Shown here piece after piece: positions 11,702-21,894 of a stretch of DNA of 64,000 nt. The notes beneath the pieces are model-generated. The model did no database searches. It had not been told where the DNA came from and was given only the letters and a program-made list of their open reading frames with translations. How positions within the stretch are numbered: the stretch's first letter is position 1; the number at the start of each line of letters is the position of its first letter. The position numbers and the translations under genes were made by a program. This stretch comes from Natroniella acetigena (GTDB lineage Bacteria > Bacillota > Halanaerobiia > Halobacteroidales > Halobacteroidaceae): positions 1 through 64,000 of the forward strand of contig NZ_JALKBX010000009.1 of the NCBI RefSeq assembly GCF_023227745.1. The letters run 5' to 3'.

Positions 11702-12328
11702 ATGGAGAGGGTCATTGTAACAGGGGAGACGATTCAAAAGGCCCTTACTAAAGGAGTAGAAAAATTAGGAGTAGGTAAAAAAGATGTAGATTATGAAGTA
11801 TTAGAAGAGGCTAAATCAGGCTTTTTAGGTTTATTTGGGAAGAAAGATGCTAAACTAGAGGTAATTAAAAGGTTAAATAAAACTGAGTTAGCTAAGAATT
11901 TTTTAGAGGAAATTATTGAGCAGATGGAGTTAGATTTGACAATTAAAGTTATTGATAAAGATTCAACTAATAAAAGAATAACTTTAGATATAACTGGCGA
12001 TGAATTAGGGATTATTATCGGATATAGAGGGAAAACTTTAAACTCATTGCAGTATTTAACTAATTTAGCAGTTAATAAAGGTAATAGTGAATATGTACGA
12101 ATAATTGTAGATGCTGAAGGTTATCGAGAACGACGGGAGAAAACGTTAGAAAAATTAGCTTTTCGTATGGCAAAGAAAGCTAAAAAGAAAAGAAGAAGAG
12201 TGATGTTGGATCCAATGCCTGCTCATGAAAGAAAGGTTATTCATAGAGCTTTGCAAAATAAATCTGGTATTTCTACTTATAGTGAGGGAGAAGAACCTTA
12301 TCGCAAGGTAGTTATTGTAGCTGACTAA
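11702..12328 (+). CDS. jag: RNA-binding protein Jag/KhpB
   Basis: 208-aa protein with an N-terminal Jag domain (residues 1-55, ending GFLGLFGKKDAKLEV), a KH-like domain with GIIIGYRGKTLNSLQYL, and an R3H domain with MLDPMPAHERKVIHRALQ. Such proteins bind RNA and influence cell division and elongation; in Bacillus the gene is the SpoIIIJ-associated gene. It begins 2 bp after the yidC stop and closes the operon before a strong palindromic terminator. Confidence 0.94.
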   Translation: MERVIVTGETIQKALTKGVEKLGVGKKDVDYEVLEEAKSGFLGLFGKKDAKLEVIKRLNKTELAKNFLEEIIEQMELDLTIKVIDKDSTNKRITLDITGDELGIIIGYRGKTLNSLQYLTNLAVNKGNSEYVRIIVDAEGYRERREKTLEKLAFRMAKKAKKKRRRVMLDPMPAHERKVIHRALQNKSGISTYSEGEEPYRKVVIVAD

Positions 12329-12333
12329 GATTT

Positions 12334-12361
12334 AAGCCCAGTATTCTAGAATACTGGGCTT
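12334..12361 (+). terminator. jag operon terminator, 28-bp perfect palindrome
   Basis: AAGCCCAGTATTCT at 12334-12347 is mirrored exactly at 12348-12361 and followed by TGTTT. It closes rnpA-yidD-yidC-jag and separates it from mnmE. Confidence 0.8.
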
Positions 12362-12420
12362 GTTTAATTGTTAATTAAAAATATTGATTTAGGGTAATCT
12401 ATTAATTAGAGGTGATATGG

Positions 12421-13806
12421 ATGTATGTAACTGATACAATTGCTGCTATTTCTACTGCAGTAGGTGAAGGTGGAATTGGGATTGTTAGAATTAGCGGACC
12501 AGAGGCTATTGAGATAGCAGAAGAGATCTTCAAAAATAAGAAGGAGAAGAGTCTAATTGAGGTAGATAGTTATACTGCCCATTATGGTCAGGTTATTGAT
12601 CCGCGTAACCAACAGGTTGTTGATGAAGTGATTACTTTAGTGATGAAAGCACCTAAAACTTATACCACTGAAGATATTGTAGAGATTGATTGTCATGGTG
12701 GGCCAATAGTATTACAGAAGATATTAGATGTAGTCTTACATATGGGAGTACGACTAGCTGATCCTGGTGAATTTACAAAACGTGCTTTCTTAAATGGGAG
12801 AATAGACTTGGCTCAAGCAGAAGCAATTATAGATTTAATTCGTTCTCAAACTGAAATAGGGTTAGAGGTGGCTATTGATCAGCTAGAAGGTGGTTTATCT
12901 AACAAGGTTAATCAGATTAAGGAGGATATAGTTTCTTTATTGGCCCATTTAGAGGCAACTATTGATTTTCCAGAAGACGAGATTGAAGATTTTAATCCCG
13001 AACAGTTAGGTGATAGAATTGATGGAGCACTTAAGAAGACAAGTGAGTTATTGGAAACAAGCCAACGGGGTAAAATTTTAAGAGAAGGATTGGAAGTTGC
13101 TATTGTCGGGAGACCAAATGTTGGAAAATCAAGCCTACTAAATGCATTATTACGGGAAAACAGAGCGATTGTAACCGAGGTGCCAGGAACGACAAGGGAT
13201 GTGATTGAGGAAGTAATTAATATTGATGGAATTCCATTAAAGATAATTGATACGGCTGGAATTAGAAAGACAGAGGATAAAGTAGAAAAGATTGGAGTAG
13301 AAAAGAGTGAAAAGTTTTTAAAACGAGCAGATCTTGTATTATTAGTACTAGATATAAATCAAGGAATTAGTGCAGAAGATCGTGAATTAATGAGATTGAT
13401 TAAGAGTAAACAGACAGTTGTTGTTGCTAATAAGTTTGATTTAGATAATAATTTAGATTTAGAAGTTATAGATCAACTTTTACCTCAAGCTCCTGTTGTT
13501 AAGACCTCTGCTATAGAGAATCAAGGAATTGATAAGTTAGAGGATGTAATTTCAGATTTAGTATTCAGTGGTGATATTAGAGCTAGTAATCAGACTTTAA
13601 TTACGAATATGAGGCATAAAAATGCTTTGGATAGAGCTCGCCAGAGGCTATTAGATGTTCAACAAACTTTTGAAAGAAGATTGCCGAATGACTTTATTAC
13701 GATTGATTTACGGGCAGCTCTAGAGGCAGTTGGAGAGGTTACGGGGGATACAATTGGTGAAGATATTATCGATCAAATTTTTGCTGATTTTTGCTTAGGG
13801 AAATAA
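12421..13806 (+). CDS. mnmE: tRNA modification GTPase MnmE
   Basis: GTPase that, with MnmG, adds the (carboxymethyl)aminomethyl group at C5 of wobble uridine 34. The 461-aa protein has the N-terminal formyl-THF-binding fold (DTIAAISTAVGEGGIGIVRI), a helical domain, a G domain with GRPNVGKSSL (G1), DTAGI (G3) and NKFD (G4), and the essential C-terminal CLGK. The start is ATG at 12421 after AGAGGTG; an upstream in-frame GTG lies at 12412. It heads mnmE-mnmG1-mnmG2-rsmG, so both possible MnmG partners are co-expressed with it. Confidence 0.96.
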   Translation: MYVTDTIAAISTAVGEGGIGIVRISGPEAIEIAEEIFKNKKEKSLIEVDSYTAHYGQVIDPRNQQVVDEVITLVMKAPKTYTTEDIVEIDCHGGPIVLQKILDVVLHMGVRLADPGEFTKRAFLNGRIDLAQAEAIIDLIRSQTEIGLEVAIDQLEGGLSNKVNQIKEDIVSLLAHLEATIDFPEDEIEDFNPEQLGDRIDGALKKTSELLETSQRGKILREGLEVAIVGRPNVGKSSLLNALLRENRAIVTEVPGTTRDVIEEVINIDGIPLKIIDTAGIRKTEDKVEKIGVEKSEKFLKRADLVLLVLDINQGISAEDRELMRLIKSKQTVVVANKFDLDNNLDLEVIDQLLPQAPVVKTSAIENQGIDKLEDVISDLVFSGDIRASNQTLITNMRHKNALDRARQRLLDVQQTFERRLPNDFITIDLRAALEAVGEVTGDTIGEDIIDQIFADFCLGK

Positions 13807-13818
13807 GGAGGGGGAAAG

Positions 13819-15696
13819 ATGAAGAATTATGATATTATAGTTATTGGAGCAGGACATGCTGGTTGTGAAGCAGCTTTAGCTAGTGCACGAATGGGTTGTA
13901 AAACTTTATTATTAACTTTAAATGCTGATCATATTGCTTTAATGCCCTGTAACCCATCAATAGGTGGTCCAGCTAAAGGGCATATTGTGCGAGAGATAGA
14001 TGCTTTGGGAGGAGAAATGGCTAAAAATATTGATAAGGCTTATATTAATATTAGGTTATTAAACACCTCTAAAGGACCAGCAGTTCATGCTTTACGGGCT
14101 CAAGCTGATAAGCATAAGTATCAGTTTGAGATGACTAAAGTCCTACAGAAACAGAATAATTTAGATCTGAAACAGACTGTAGTAACTGATTTGATAGTAG
14201 ATAATCAACAAGTAACAGGAGTTAAGACGATAACTGGAATGGATTATCAAGCCTTTAAAGTTATCCTGACGACAGGAACTTCACTTAATGGCAAAGTAAT
14301 TATTGGAGATATTAAATATACTGGCGGTAGACAAGGGGAATTTGCAGCGACTGATTTGGCAGAAAGTTTAACGGAGGCAGGAATTAAATTAGAGAGATTT
14401 CAAACAGCAACTCCTCCTAGAATTGATAAGGAATCTGTAGATTTTTCTAAGATGACAATTCATCCTAGTTCGAAAGAAAAAATTCAGTTTTCTTTTTTTC
14501 AACCTCGTCAAGAAAGAGAAGATGTTCCCTGTTGGTTGACTTATACTAATCATAAGACTAAGCAGGTAGTTGAAGATAATATTGAACATTCACCGTTGAC
14601 AACTGGAATTGTTGAAGGGGAAGGGCCAAGGTATTGTCCCTCAATCGATCGTAAAATAATGAGATTTCCTGATAAAAATAGCCATCAGGTATTTGTTGAA
14701 CCTGAAGGATTACATACTAATGAACTTTACCTTAATGGCCTAACAACGAGTATGCCTGAAGCATTTCAGGTTGATATTATCAGAAGTGTACCTGGTTTAG
14801 AAGAAGCCGAGATTATGCGACCTGGTTATGCAGTTGAGTATGATTATATTCCACCATATCAGTTGCAACCAACAATGGAGAATAAGGTAGTTCAAGATCT
14901 ATATACAGCAGGTCAAATCAATGGAACAAGTGGTTATGAAGAGGCAGCAGCTCAAGGGTTAATGGCTGGAATCAATGCTGTTTTGGCTTTAAAAGGTAAA
15001 GAACCATTAATTTTAAAGCGCTCGGATGCTTATATTGGAGTCTTGATTGATGATTTAGTTACTAAAGGAACTAATGAACCATATCGAATGTTGACCTCTC
15101 GAGCAGAATATAGATTGATTTTAAGACAGGACAATGCTGATTTGAGATTGAGTTCAATTGGTCATCGTTTAGGATTGATCAGTGAGCAGCAATATCAGCA
15201 GGTTGAAGATAAACGTAAAGCTATTGCTAAAAATTTAGAGAAATTAAATGATATTCAAATTACCCCAACTAAAAAGGTATTAGAAGCACTCAAGGAATTG
15301 GGTAGTGGAGGTTTAAAGAAACCTGTCAGCTTAGCTACTATCTTAGAAAGACCAAAGATAGATTATCAAAATTTAGATAAATTTACTTCTGAAGTGCCAG
15401 AGGTTACTCCAGAGATAGCAGAACAATTGGAGATTAGGACTAAATATCGGGGTTATATTGATCGCCAATTGAGTCAGGTTGAGAAGTTTAAACAGAGGGA
15501 AGATAAAAGGATTCCTGAAGAGATTGATTATCAAAGCTTAGATAATTTACGGAAAGAAGCTAGAGAGAAGTTAGAGCGGATTAGACCAGTATCTGTAGGA
15601 CAGGCTTCTCGAATTTCTGGAGTTTCACCAGCTGATATTTCAGTCTTGATGATTCATTTGGAAGAGCTACAAAGAGGAGGAAGGCAAGATGACTGA
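13819..15696 (+). CDS. mnmG: tRNA wobble-uridine modification protein MnmG, paralog 1
   Basis: FAD-dependent partner of MnmE in wobble-U34 modification. It has 625 aa, the standard length. Visible are the FAD dinucleotide motif [10 protein letters not shown] (10-18), a conserved cysteine in MPCNPSIGG (C44), a GGRQGE segment (169-174) and the second cysteine in PCWLTYTN. The normally invariant KTGTPPR reads QTATPPR (195-201), and TGTFL reads TGTSL. It overlaps the next gene, a close paralog, by 8 bp. A fully active homodimer, a specialised copy and a heterodimer partner all remain possible. Confidence 0.9.
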   Translation: MKNYDIIVIGAGHAGCEAALASARMGCKTLLLTLNADHIALMPCNPSIGGPAKGHIVREIDALGGEMAKNIDKAYINIRLLNTSKGPAVHALRAQADKHKYQFEMTKVLQKQNNLDLKQTVVTDLIVDNQQVTGVKTITGMDYQAFKVILTTGTSLNGKVIIGDIKYTGGRQGEFAATDLAESLTEAGIKLERFQTATPPRIDKESVDFSKMTIHPSSKEKIQFSFFQPRQEREDVPCWLTYTNHKTKQVVEDNIEHSPLTTGIVEGEGPRYCPSIDRKIMRFPDKNSHQVFVEPEGLHTNELYLNGLTTSMPEAFQVDIIRSVPGLEEAEIMRPGYAVEYDYIPPYQLQPTMENKVVQDLYTAGQINGTSGYEEAAAQGLMAGINAVLALKGKEPLILKRSDAYIGVLIDDLVTKGTNEPYRMLTSRAEYRLILRQDNADLRLSSIGHRLGLISEQQYQQVEDKRKAIAKNLEKLNDIQITPTKKVLEALKELGSGGLKKPVSLATILERPKIDYQNLDKFTSEVPEVTPEIAEQLEIRTKYRGYIDRQLSQVEKFKQREDKRIPEEIDYQSLDNLRKEAREKLERIRPVSVGQASRISGVSPADISVLMIHLEELQRGGRQDD

Positions 15697-17566
15697 TTAT
15701 GATGTGATTGTGGTAGGAGCAGGACATGCTGGTTGTGAGGCAGGTTTAGCTGCTGCTCGAATGGGATTTAAGAGTTTGGTATTGACTATTGATTTAGATA
15801 ATATTGCTTTGATGCCTTGTAATCCTGCTATTGGCGGGCCAGCTAAGAGCCATATTGTACGGGAGATAGATGCTTTAGGAGGAGAAATGGCTAAAAATAT
15901 TGATAAGACTTGTATTCAGTTAAGGATGTTGAATACAGGTAAAGGGCCAGCAGTTCATGCTTTACGGGCTCAAGCTGATAAGAAGATCTATCATCTGAAG
16001 ATGAAAGAGACATTAGAGCGGGAAGAAAATCTTGATTTACGGCAAGGGATGGTAGAGGAGTTAATTGTTGAGCAGGATATTGTAACAGGAGTTAGGATTA
16101 AAAGTGGGGTTGAATTTAAAGGGAAGAAGGTTATTTTAACGACGGGAACCTTCTTGAAAGGTGAGATAATTATTGGAGAGAGAAGATTTAACTCTGGTCC
16201 GCATAATCAATTTCCCTCTAATGTATTATCTGATTATTTAAAAGAATTAGGTTTTGAGTTAAGACGATTTAAGACAGGTACGCCTCCTAGAGTCGATAAG
16301 CGAACTATAGATTTTAGTCAATTAGAAAAACAACCTAGCATTGATCGACCGATAGCTTTTTCTTTTACTAATCAACAGATTGATAATCAACTGGAACGTC
16401 GTGATTGTTGGATGGTCTATACTAATCAGCAGACTCATCAAGTAATTATGGATAATCTAGAGCGTTCTCCAATGCATTGCGGTCAGATTGAAGGGGAAGG
16501 GGCTCGTTATTGTCCTTCAATTGAGACTAAGGTCGATAGATTTCCTGATAAGGATCGCCATAAGGTTTTTGTTGAGCCTGAGGGAGAATATATTTATGAA
16601 ATGTACTTATCCGGTTTTTCTACTTGTTTACCGGTAGATGTTCAGGTTGAAATGTTACGGACATTAGATGGATTTGCAGAAGCAGAGATTATTAGACCTG
16701 CGTATGCAATCGAATACGACTCTATTGATCCTACCAGGTTAAAACCATCATTAGAGACTAAACGGGTCAAAAATTTATATACAGCGGGCCAAATTAATGG
16801 AACAAGTGGTTATGAGGAAGCAGCAGCTCAAGGTTTGTTAGCTGGAATCAATGCTGTTCTAGCATTAAAGGAAGAGGATCCATTTATTTTGAAACGCTCT
16901 GATGCCTATATTGGAGTTTTAATCGATGATTTAGTTACTAAAGGAACTGAAGAACCATATCGAATGCTGACTTCTCGAGCTGAGTATAGGTTGGTTTTAA
17001 GACAAGATAATGCAGATTTAAGGTTAACTCCTCTAGGTTATCAGTTGGGATTGATTGCTGAGGAAAGATTTGAGAAATTTGAAACTAAAAAGGAAGCGAT
17101 TGAAGAGGAAATGACTCGCTTAAAAGAGACTACTATTTATCCTGAAGAAGAGATTCAAAAGCAGTTAGAGGATTTAGGTAGTACTAAGTTGAAGAATAAG
17201 GATAATCTAGGGAGGTTAATTAAGAGACCAGAGCTTGATTATGAATTGTTGGCTCCACTTGATTCGAACCGACCGGATCTATCCTATGATGTCCAAGAAG
17301 AAGTTGAAATTCAATTGAAATATGAAGGTTATATTAAAAAGCAATTAAAACAGATTGAAAAACAGAGAGAGTTAGAAGATAAAAAGATCCCTGAAGGGAT
17401 AGATTATCAGCAGATAGAAGGTCTAAGAATTGAAGCTAGAGAGAAACTAGGTCAGATTAGACCGGTATCTATCGGACAGGCTGCTCGTATCTCTGGAGTT
17501 TCTCCAGCAGATATATCGGTGTTGACCGTTTATTTGGAGCAGATCAGTAGGAATGAGGAGGAGTAA
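15689..17566 (+). CDS. mnmG: tRNA wobble-uridine modification protein MnmG, paralog 2
   Basis: Second MnmG, also 625 aa, clearly related to the preceding gene along its whole length. It keeps [10 protein letters not shown], the cysteine in MPCNPAIGG (C44), TGTFL and an intact KTGTPPR (195-201). The GRxGE segment is replaced by NSGPHNQFP, and GPAKG reads GPAKS. Its ATG lies inside the 3' end of paralog 1 (ATGACTGA overlap, GGAGGAAG site upstream), so translation is coupled. The two copies have drifted at different conserved sites. Confidence 0.9.
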   Translation: MTDYDVIVVGAGHAGCEAGLAAARMGFKSLVLTIDLDNIALMPCNPAIGGPAKSHIVREIDALGGEMAKNIDKTCIQLRMLNTGKGPAVHALRAQADKKIYHLKMKETLEREENLDLRQGMVEELIVEQDIVTGVRIKSGVEFKGKKVILTTGTFLKGEIIIGERRFNSGPHNQFPSNVLSDYLKELGFELRRFKTGTPPRVDKRTIDFSQLEKQPSIDRPIAFSFTNQQIDNQLERRDCWMVYTNQQTHQVIMDNLERSPMHCGQIEGEGARYCPSIETKVDRFPDKDRHKVFVEPEGEYIYEMYLSGFSTCLPVDVQVEMLRTLDGFAEAEIIRPAYAIEYDSIDPTRLKPSLETKRVKNLYTAGQINGTSGYEEAAAQGLLAGINAVLALKEEDPFILKRSDAYIGVLIDDLVTKGTEEPYRMLTSRAEYRLVLRQDNADLRLTPLGYQLGLIAEERFEKFETKKEAIEEEMTRLKETTIYPEEEIQKQLEDLGSTKLKNKDNLGRLIKRPELDYELLAPLDSNRPDLSYDVQEEVEIQLKYEGYIKKQLKQIEKQRELEDKKIPEGIDYQQIEGLRIEAREKLGQIRPVSIGQAARISGVSPADISVLTVYLEQISRNEEE

Positions 17567-17569
17567 TTG

Positions 17570-18286
17570 ATGGAAGAGAAAGAACTATTAGTAACTGGTG
17601 CTCAACAGTTAGGAGTTGAGTTGACTGAGGAGCAGATAGATAAATTTATAGATTATCTAGAAATATTACAAGAGTGGAATCAAAAGATGAATTTAACTGC
17701 TTTAGATACTGCTCGAGAAATTATTGTCAAGCATTTTTTAGATTCATTAACTTGCCTAGTAGAGTTGGATCTGACTGGAAGAGAGAAAGTAATTGATGTG
17801 GGGACGGGAGCTGGATTTCCTGGAGTACCTCTTAAGATAATTTATCCCCAACTTAAATTAACCTTACTTGATTCATTAAGAAAACGAACTAATTTTTTAA
17901 AACAATTATGCTATAAATTAAACTTAGAAGGAATAGAATTTATCCATGGTAGGGCAGAGGATTATGGGCAAGATCAAAATTATCGAGAGCAATATGACTA
18001 TGTAGTAGCTAGAGCAGTAGCTTCTTTAAATATTTTAGTTGAATATACCCTACCTTTTGCTAGAATAAATGGTAGATTGATTGCTCAAAAAGGTTCTGAA
18101 GCTGAACAAGAGGTAATAGAAAGCCAACAAGCAGTGCAAAGCTTAGGAGGTGCAATTTTTGATCTAAGAAAGGTCAATTTGCCTTATAGTGAGGCAGAAC
18201 GCCATTTAGTTGTGATCGATAAAATGGCTCAGACCCCTGTCCAATATCCCCGCCGAGCAGGGAAACCTAAAAAAAGTCCATTATAG
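17570..18286 (+). CDS. rsmG: 16S rRNA m7G527 methyltransferase RsmG
   Basis: SAM-dependent methyltransferase that makes N7-methylguanosine at position 527 of 16S rRNA. The 238-aa product has VIDVGTGAGFPGVPLKI (SAM site), TLLDSLRKRTNFL and the RAVASL motif. The ATG at 17570 follows GAGGAGGAG; a TTG directly before it is an alternative. It is the last gene of the mnmE cluster, as usual next to mnmG in Firmicutes, and precedes a perfect-palindrome terminator. Confidence 0.95.
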   Translation: MEEKELLVTGAQQLGVELTEEQIDKFIDYLEILQEWNQKMNLTALDTAREIIVKHFLDSLTCLVELDLTGREKVIDVGTGAGFPGVPLKIIYPQLKLTLLDSLRKRTNFLKQLCYKLNLEGIEFIHGRAEDYGQDQNYREQYDYVVARAVASLNILVEYTLPFARINGRLIAQKGSEAEQEVIESQQAVQSLGGAIFDLRKVNLPYSEAERHLVVIDKMAQTPVQYPRRAGKPKKSPL

Positions 18287-18305
18287 TTAAATTAGAAAGT
18301 GGAGT

Positions 18306-18341
18306 AAAAAATCCCTTCCTCCCGGGAGGAAGGGATTTTTT
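18306..18341 (+). terminator. rsmG operon terminator, 36-bp perfect palindrome
   Basis: AAAAAATCCCTTCCTCCC at 18306-18323 is mirrored exactly at 18324-18341 and ends in a run of T. It terminates the mnmE-mnmG-mnmG-rsmG transcript. Because it starts with six A it could also work on the minus strand. Confidence 0.9.
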
Positions 18342-18400
18342 TGGATATCAAACGGGAACAGTTTATAGAATTTGGCAAACTAATTAAAAGGGGGAGCAAG

Positions 18401-19543
18401 ATGATATATCTAGATAATGCAGCTACTACATGGCCTAAACCAGAACAAGTTTATCAAGCAATGGATAATTTTATGAGAAATTATGGGGCCAACCCTGGAC
18501 GGGCTGGACATCAGATGGCTAATCAAGCGGGAAAGATAATTTTTACTACCAGAAAACTGGTTGCTAGATTATTTAATGCTGCCAGTATACAGGAGATTAT
18601 TTTTACTGCTAATGCCACTGAAGCGTTGAATTTAGCAATCAAAGGATATTTAAAGCCAGGCGAGCATCTAATTACTACTAGTTTGGCCCATAATTCTATC
18701 TTACGACCAGTTAAAGAGCTAGAAAAGCGAGGGGTAGAAGTATCGATCATAGAGGCTGATCGGCAGGGACAAATTCAAGCTGAGAAGATAAAGAATGCTA
18801 TTCGAAAAAATACTAAATTAGTAGTAATGGCTCATGCTTCTAATGTGACAGGAACTTTATTACCGATTAAGGAAGTCGGTCAATTAGTGGCAGATTCTGA
18901 GGTTAAGTTATTGGTTGATGCTGCTCAAACAGCAGGTGTCTATCAGATCGATGTACAAAAGTTAGGAATTGATATGTTAGCTTTTACTGGACATAAAGGC
19001 TTGTTTGGCCCGCAGGGAACGGGAGGATTATATCTTAAGGAAGGAATTGAATTAGAACCATTAATTCAAGGGGGGACTGGTAGTTATTCAGAAGATCTTA
19101 ATCAACCTAAGTTAAGACCTGATCTTTATGAGAGTGGAACACCAAATACAGTTGGGATTGTGGGTTTAAAAGCAGGGATAGAGTTTGTGTTAGCAGAAGG
19201 GGTGGATAAGATTAAAGAGCATGACAATGATCTTGTAATGTATTTACAAGATCAACTAAAGCAGATACCAGAGGTAACCCTATATGGTGCAGCAGATTTA
19301 AAGCAACAGGTTCCGTTAGTAGCATTCAATCTTGGGTTTGAAAATTCAGGAGAAATTGGTTATGTTTTAGACAAGGCTTTTAATATTGCGGTTAGAACTG
19401 GGCTGCATTGTGCACCTTTGGTTCATAAATCTCTAGGAACTTTAGAACAAGGGATTATAAGAGTAAGTCCTAGTTGTTTTAATACTAAAGAGGAAATAGA
19501 GGAATTTATTACTGCTATTAATGAAATAGCTGGTGAAATTTAA
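18401..19543 (+). CDS. Cysteine desulfurase family PLP enzyme (class V aminotransferase)
   Basis: 380-aa class V aminotransferase-fold enzyme, best placed with the stand-alone cysteine desulfurase family. It begins MIYLDNAATTWPKP. The PLP lysine lies in AFTGHKGLFGPQG, and the cysteine loop RTGLHCAPLVH matches the SufS-type catalytic cysteine. The expected reaction is release of sulfur from cysteine as a persulfide, but substrate and acceptor cannot be read from sequence. The start is ATG 18401 after GGGGAGC; a TTG at 18341 would begin inside the terminator. No iron-sulfur scaffold gene adjoins it. Confidence 0.85.
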   Translation: MIYLDNAATTWPKPEQVYQAMDNFMRNYGANPGRAGHQMANQAGKIIFTTRKLVARLFNAASIQEIIFTANATEALNLAIKGYLKPGEHLITTSLAHNSILRPVKELEKRGVEVSIIEADRQGQIQAEKIKNAIRKNTKLVVMAHASNVTGTLLPIKEVGQLVADSEVKLLVDAAQTAGVYQIDVQKLGIDMLAFTGHKGLFGPQGTGGLYLKEGIELEPLIQGGTGSYSEDLNQPKLRPDLYESGTPNTVGIVGLKAGIEFVLAEGVDKIKEHDNDLVMYLQDQLKQIPEVTLYGAADLKQQVPLVAFNLGFENSGEIGYVLDKAFNIAVRTGLHCAPLVHKSLGTLEQGIIRVSPSCFNTKEEIEEFITAINEIAGEI

Positions 19544-19579
19544 CTGAAGATTTAGTAATAAATACTAAAGGAGACTAAC

Positions 19580-20251
19580 ATGAGAGGGACAATAGTTAAC
19601 ACAGTAGCAATTGTAATTGGAGGAAGTTTGGGAATCTTATTAGGAAATAGGTTGGCAGAACGATTTAAAAAGATTGCAATGCAAGGGTTAAGTTTGGCAG
19701 TTTTATTGCTTGGGTTTAAAATGGCTTTAGGAACTGAAAGTCCAGTTTATATTATTTTTGCTTTACTGTTAGGCGGACTGATTGGAGAAGGAATTAATAT
19801 TGAGAAGAAACTAAAGCAATTAGCAAGGTGGTTTGAATCGTTATTAAGTAATCAAGGACAAATAGCTGAAGGCTTTGTTCAATGTAGTTTGATTTATTGT
19901 GTAGGGGCAATGGCTATTATGGGTGCTATTCAAGATGGGTTACAACAAGACCCTTCTATTTTATACGCTAAATCACTACTGGATGGTTTTTCTGCAGTTG
20001 CTTTTGCTTCAACACTAGGGATAGGAGTTGTCTTATCAGCTATACCTGTTTTTGTGTATCAAGGAATAATTACTTTATTAGCTGCTCAAGTTACAGTAAT
20101 TTTGACTTCAGCTGTAATTACTGAAATGACAGCTGTTGGTGGGTTGTTGATTTTTGCTATTGGATTAAATTTATTAGAAATAACCGAGATTAAAGTAGGT
20201 AATTTATTACCAGCCATTGCTGTAGTTATATTTTTGGTATATTTATTTTAG
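19580..20251 (+). CDS. DUF554 family membrane protein
   Basis: 223-aa polytopic membrane protein of the DUF554 (YdfK/YqgA) family. It opens MRGTIVNTVAIVIGGSLGIL, typical of the family, and has about six or seven hydrophobic helices with the small-residue segment FVQCSLIYCVGAMAIMGAI. Function is unknown; a transport role is only a guess. It begins 36 bp after the desulfurase gene with GGAGA upstream. A loose hexad-poor A+T stretch follows to 20431. Confidence 0.8.
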   Translation: MRGTIVNTVAIVIGGSLGILLGNRLAERFKKIAMQGLSLAVLLLGFKMALGTESPVYIIFALLLGGLIGEGINIEKKLKQLARWFESLLSNQGQIAEGFVQCSLIYCVGAMAIMGAIQDGLQQDPSILYAKSLLDGFSAVAFASTLGIGVVLSAIPVFVYQGIITLLAAQVTVILTSAVITEMTAVGGLLIFAIGLNLLEITEIKVGNLLPAIAVVIFLVYLF

Positions 20252-20431
20252 TTTAATTACATAAATTTTTAATAATTATATTTATAATGAAATATTAGCA
20301 GTTAACAAGTAATTATTTTATAATTAGTAATTTAAATTTTAATTTCCTATCTTAAAAAAAAAAGGAAAATAGTTCTTTATGTAGAATATGTGTACTAGAT
20401 GTTAGATTATCAAAACTGGAGGGGCAGTAAT

Positions 20432-21394
20432 ATGTCATATTATAAGCAAAAAGAAAAGGTAACAATTAAAATTGTTCCTCATACACAAAAGGATATACTT
20501 ACTTTACGAATCTCAAAAAAATTGATTAAATTTATTTCAACTTTAATGCTAGTTGGCTTATTGGGTTTAGTGGGGGCGTTGTATTATTATAATCGGCAGT
20601 ATGATTTTTCCTTACAGCGAATTGAGCAACTGATTCATTATAGGGAAGAAAATGTAGAATTAGTTGAAAAAAATCAGTACTTACATGATAAGTTGGCCGA
20701 GATTTCACAGCAGACAGAACAGATTGAGGTGAAATTTAATAATATTAAACGGGAGAATGAGAAGATTAAAGAATTAATAGATTCTCAGGAAGAGTTTAGC
20801 AGTAAAGAATTTGAATTTAATGATTCTAATGATTATGCAATTCAAACGGTTGATTATAGTCAATTTAATGATTCTAGTAAAGAATTAGTTCAACATACAG
20901 AATCTACTATTAGAAGGTTACAAACATCTTTACCACAAAAGCAGGAAGAATTAAATTACTTAGAGAGGGATATTGAAGAGTATAGTGATTATTTAGCCGC
21001 AAGACCAGAGGGGTGGCCAATTAAAAATAAAGAAGGAAGAATAACCTCTACCTTTGGGGAACGCTTCCATCCAGTTTTAGAGCGGAAGAGCTTTCATAAT
21101 GGAATTGATATAGCAGTTTGGTATAATCATAAAGTGATTGCTACTGGAGAGGGAACAGTAGTTGAGGCAGGAAATAAAGGGGGATATGGTCGGGTTGTGG
21201 TTATAGACCATGGCTTTGGTTATCAAACTTTATATGCTCATAATAATCGATTATTAGTCAGAGTAGGCGATAAGGTAGAGCGAGGAGAAACAATAGCTTT
21301 ATCTGGTAGTTCTGGTATAAGTACGGGTCCTCACCTTCATTATGAAGTTCATTTTAATGATGAACCAATTGATCCGATTGATTACATAAGATAG
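20432..21394 (+). CDS. M23-family (LytM-like) peptidase, membrane-anchored
   Basis: 320-aa protein with a short cytoplasmic basic N-terminus, one transmembrane helix (about residues 30-52, LMLVGLLGLVGALYYY), a long coiled coil (about 60-190) and a C-terminal M23 peptidase domain. Zinc-binding motifs are visible as HNGIDIA (HxxxD) and GPHLHYEVH (HxH), so catalysis is plausible, unlike degenerate LytM activators. Likely role: cell-wall peptidoglycan cleavage. The ATG at 20432 follows GGAGGGG. It is immediately upstream of a bactofilin gene, a pairing seen in many bacteria where both act in cell-shape or wall remodelling. Confidence 0.9.
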   Translation: MSYYKQKEKVTIKIVPHTQKDILTLRISKKLIKFISTLMLVGLLGLVGALYYYNRQYDFSLQRIEQLIHYREENVELVEKNQYLHDKLAEISQQTEQIEVKFNNIKRENEKIKELIDSQEEFSSKEFEFNDSNDYAIQTVDYSQFNDSSKELVQHTESTIRRLQTSLPQKQEELNYLERDIEEYSDYLAARPEGWPIKNKEGRITSTFGERFHPVLERKSFHNGIDIAVWYNHKVIATGEGTVVEAGNKGGYGRVVVIDHGFGYQTLYAHNNRLLVRVGDKVERGETIALSGSSGISTGPHLHYEVHFNDEPIDPIDYIR

Positions 21395-21471
21395 ATTGAT
21401 ATTTCATGGGATAATTTTATTAGATATTGTGTATTAAACTTATATTAGTTGGAATAAGGGGGCTAAAAATA

Positions 21472-21894
21472 ATGTTTGGAAGTAAAAAGAAGAAAAAGAG
21501 TAAAAACACTAAAGATGTAGGAACTGTAATAAGTGCTGGCACAAAGATTCAAGGGGAAATTAAAGTTGATGAATCAATTAGGATTGATGGGGAAATAGAA
21601 GGAAAGTTAGAAGTTGAAGGTGATATTTTTATTGGCAAACAAGGGAAACTAAGAGCAGATGTTAAAGGTGCTAACATAATGATTGCAGGAGAGGTAGAAG
21701 GAGATGTTATAGCAGAAGGCAAACTAGAAATTGTTACTACTGGAAAGTTAATTGGAGATATTTTTATCTCAAATTTAATTATTCATGATGGGGCTATATT
21801 TAAAGGAAATAGTACATCTAAGATGGCTGAAAGCAAGGAAGAAAAAACTCCTAAAGATGATAATAGCAAAAAAAAAAGAAATAAATCGGCTTAA
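21472..21894 (+). CDS. Bactofilin
   Basis: 140-aa bactofilin. The central right-handed beta-helix is visible as repeated G-x-I/V turns (GTKIQGEIKVDESIRIDGEIEG and GKLEVEGDIFIG-like blocks), flanked by a basic N-terminus and a lysine-rich disordered C-terminus. Bactofilins polymerise without nucleotide into membrane-associated filaments that scaffold wall enzymes. The preceding gene encodes an M23 peptidase, fitting that partnership. The start is ATG 21472 after AAGGGGG. Confidence 0.9.
   Translation: MFGSKKKKKSKNTKDVGTVISAGTKIQGEIKVDESIRIDGEIEGKLEVEGDIFIGKQGKLRADVKGANIMIAGEVEGDVIAEGKLEIVTTGKLIGDIFISNLIIHDGAIFKGNSTSKMAESKEEKTPKDDNSKKKRNKSA

Noticed and set aside
12362-12420. Promoter for mnmE
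   Set aside because: No -35/-10 pair at acceptable spacing could be picked with confidence in this short gap.
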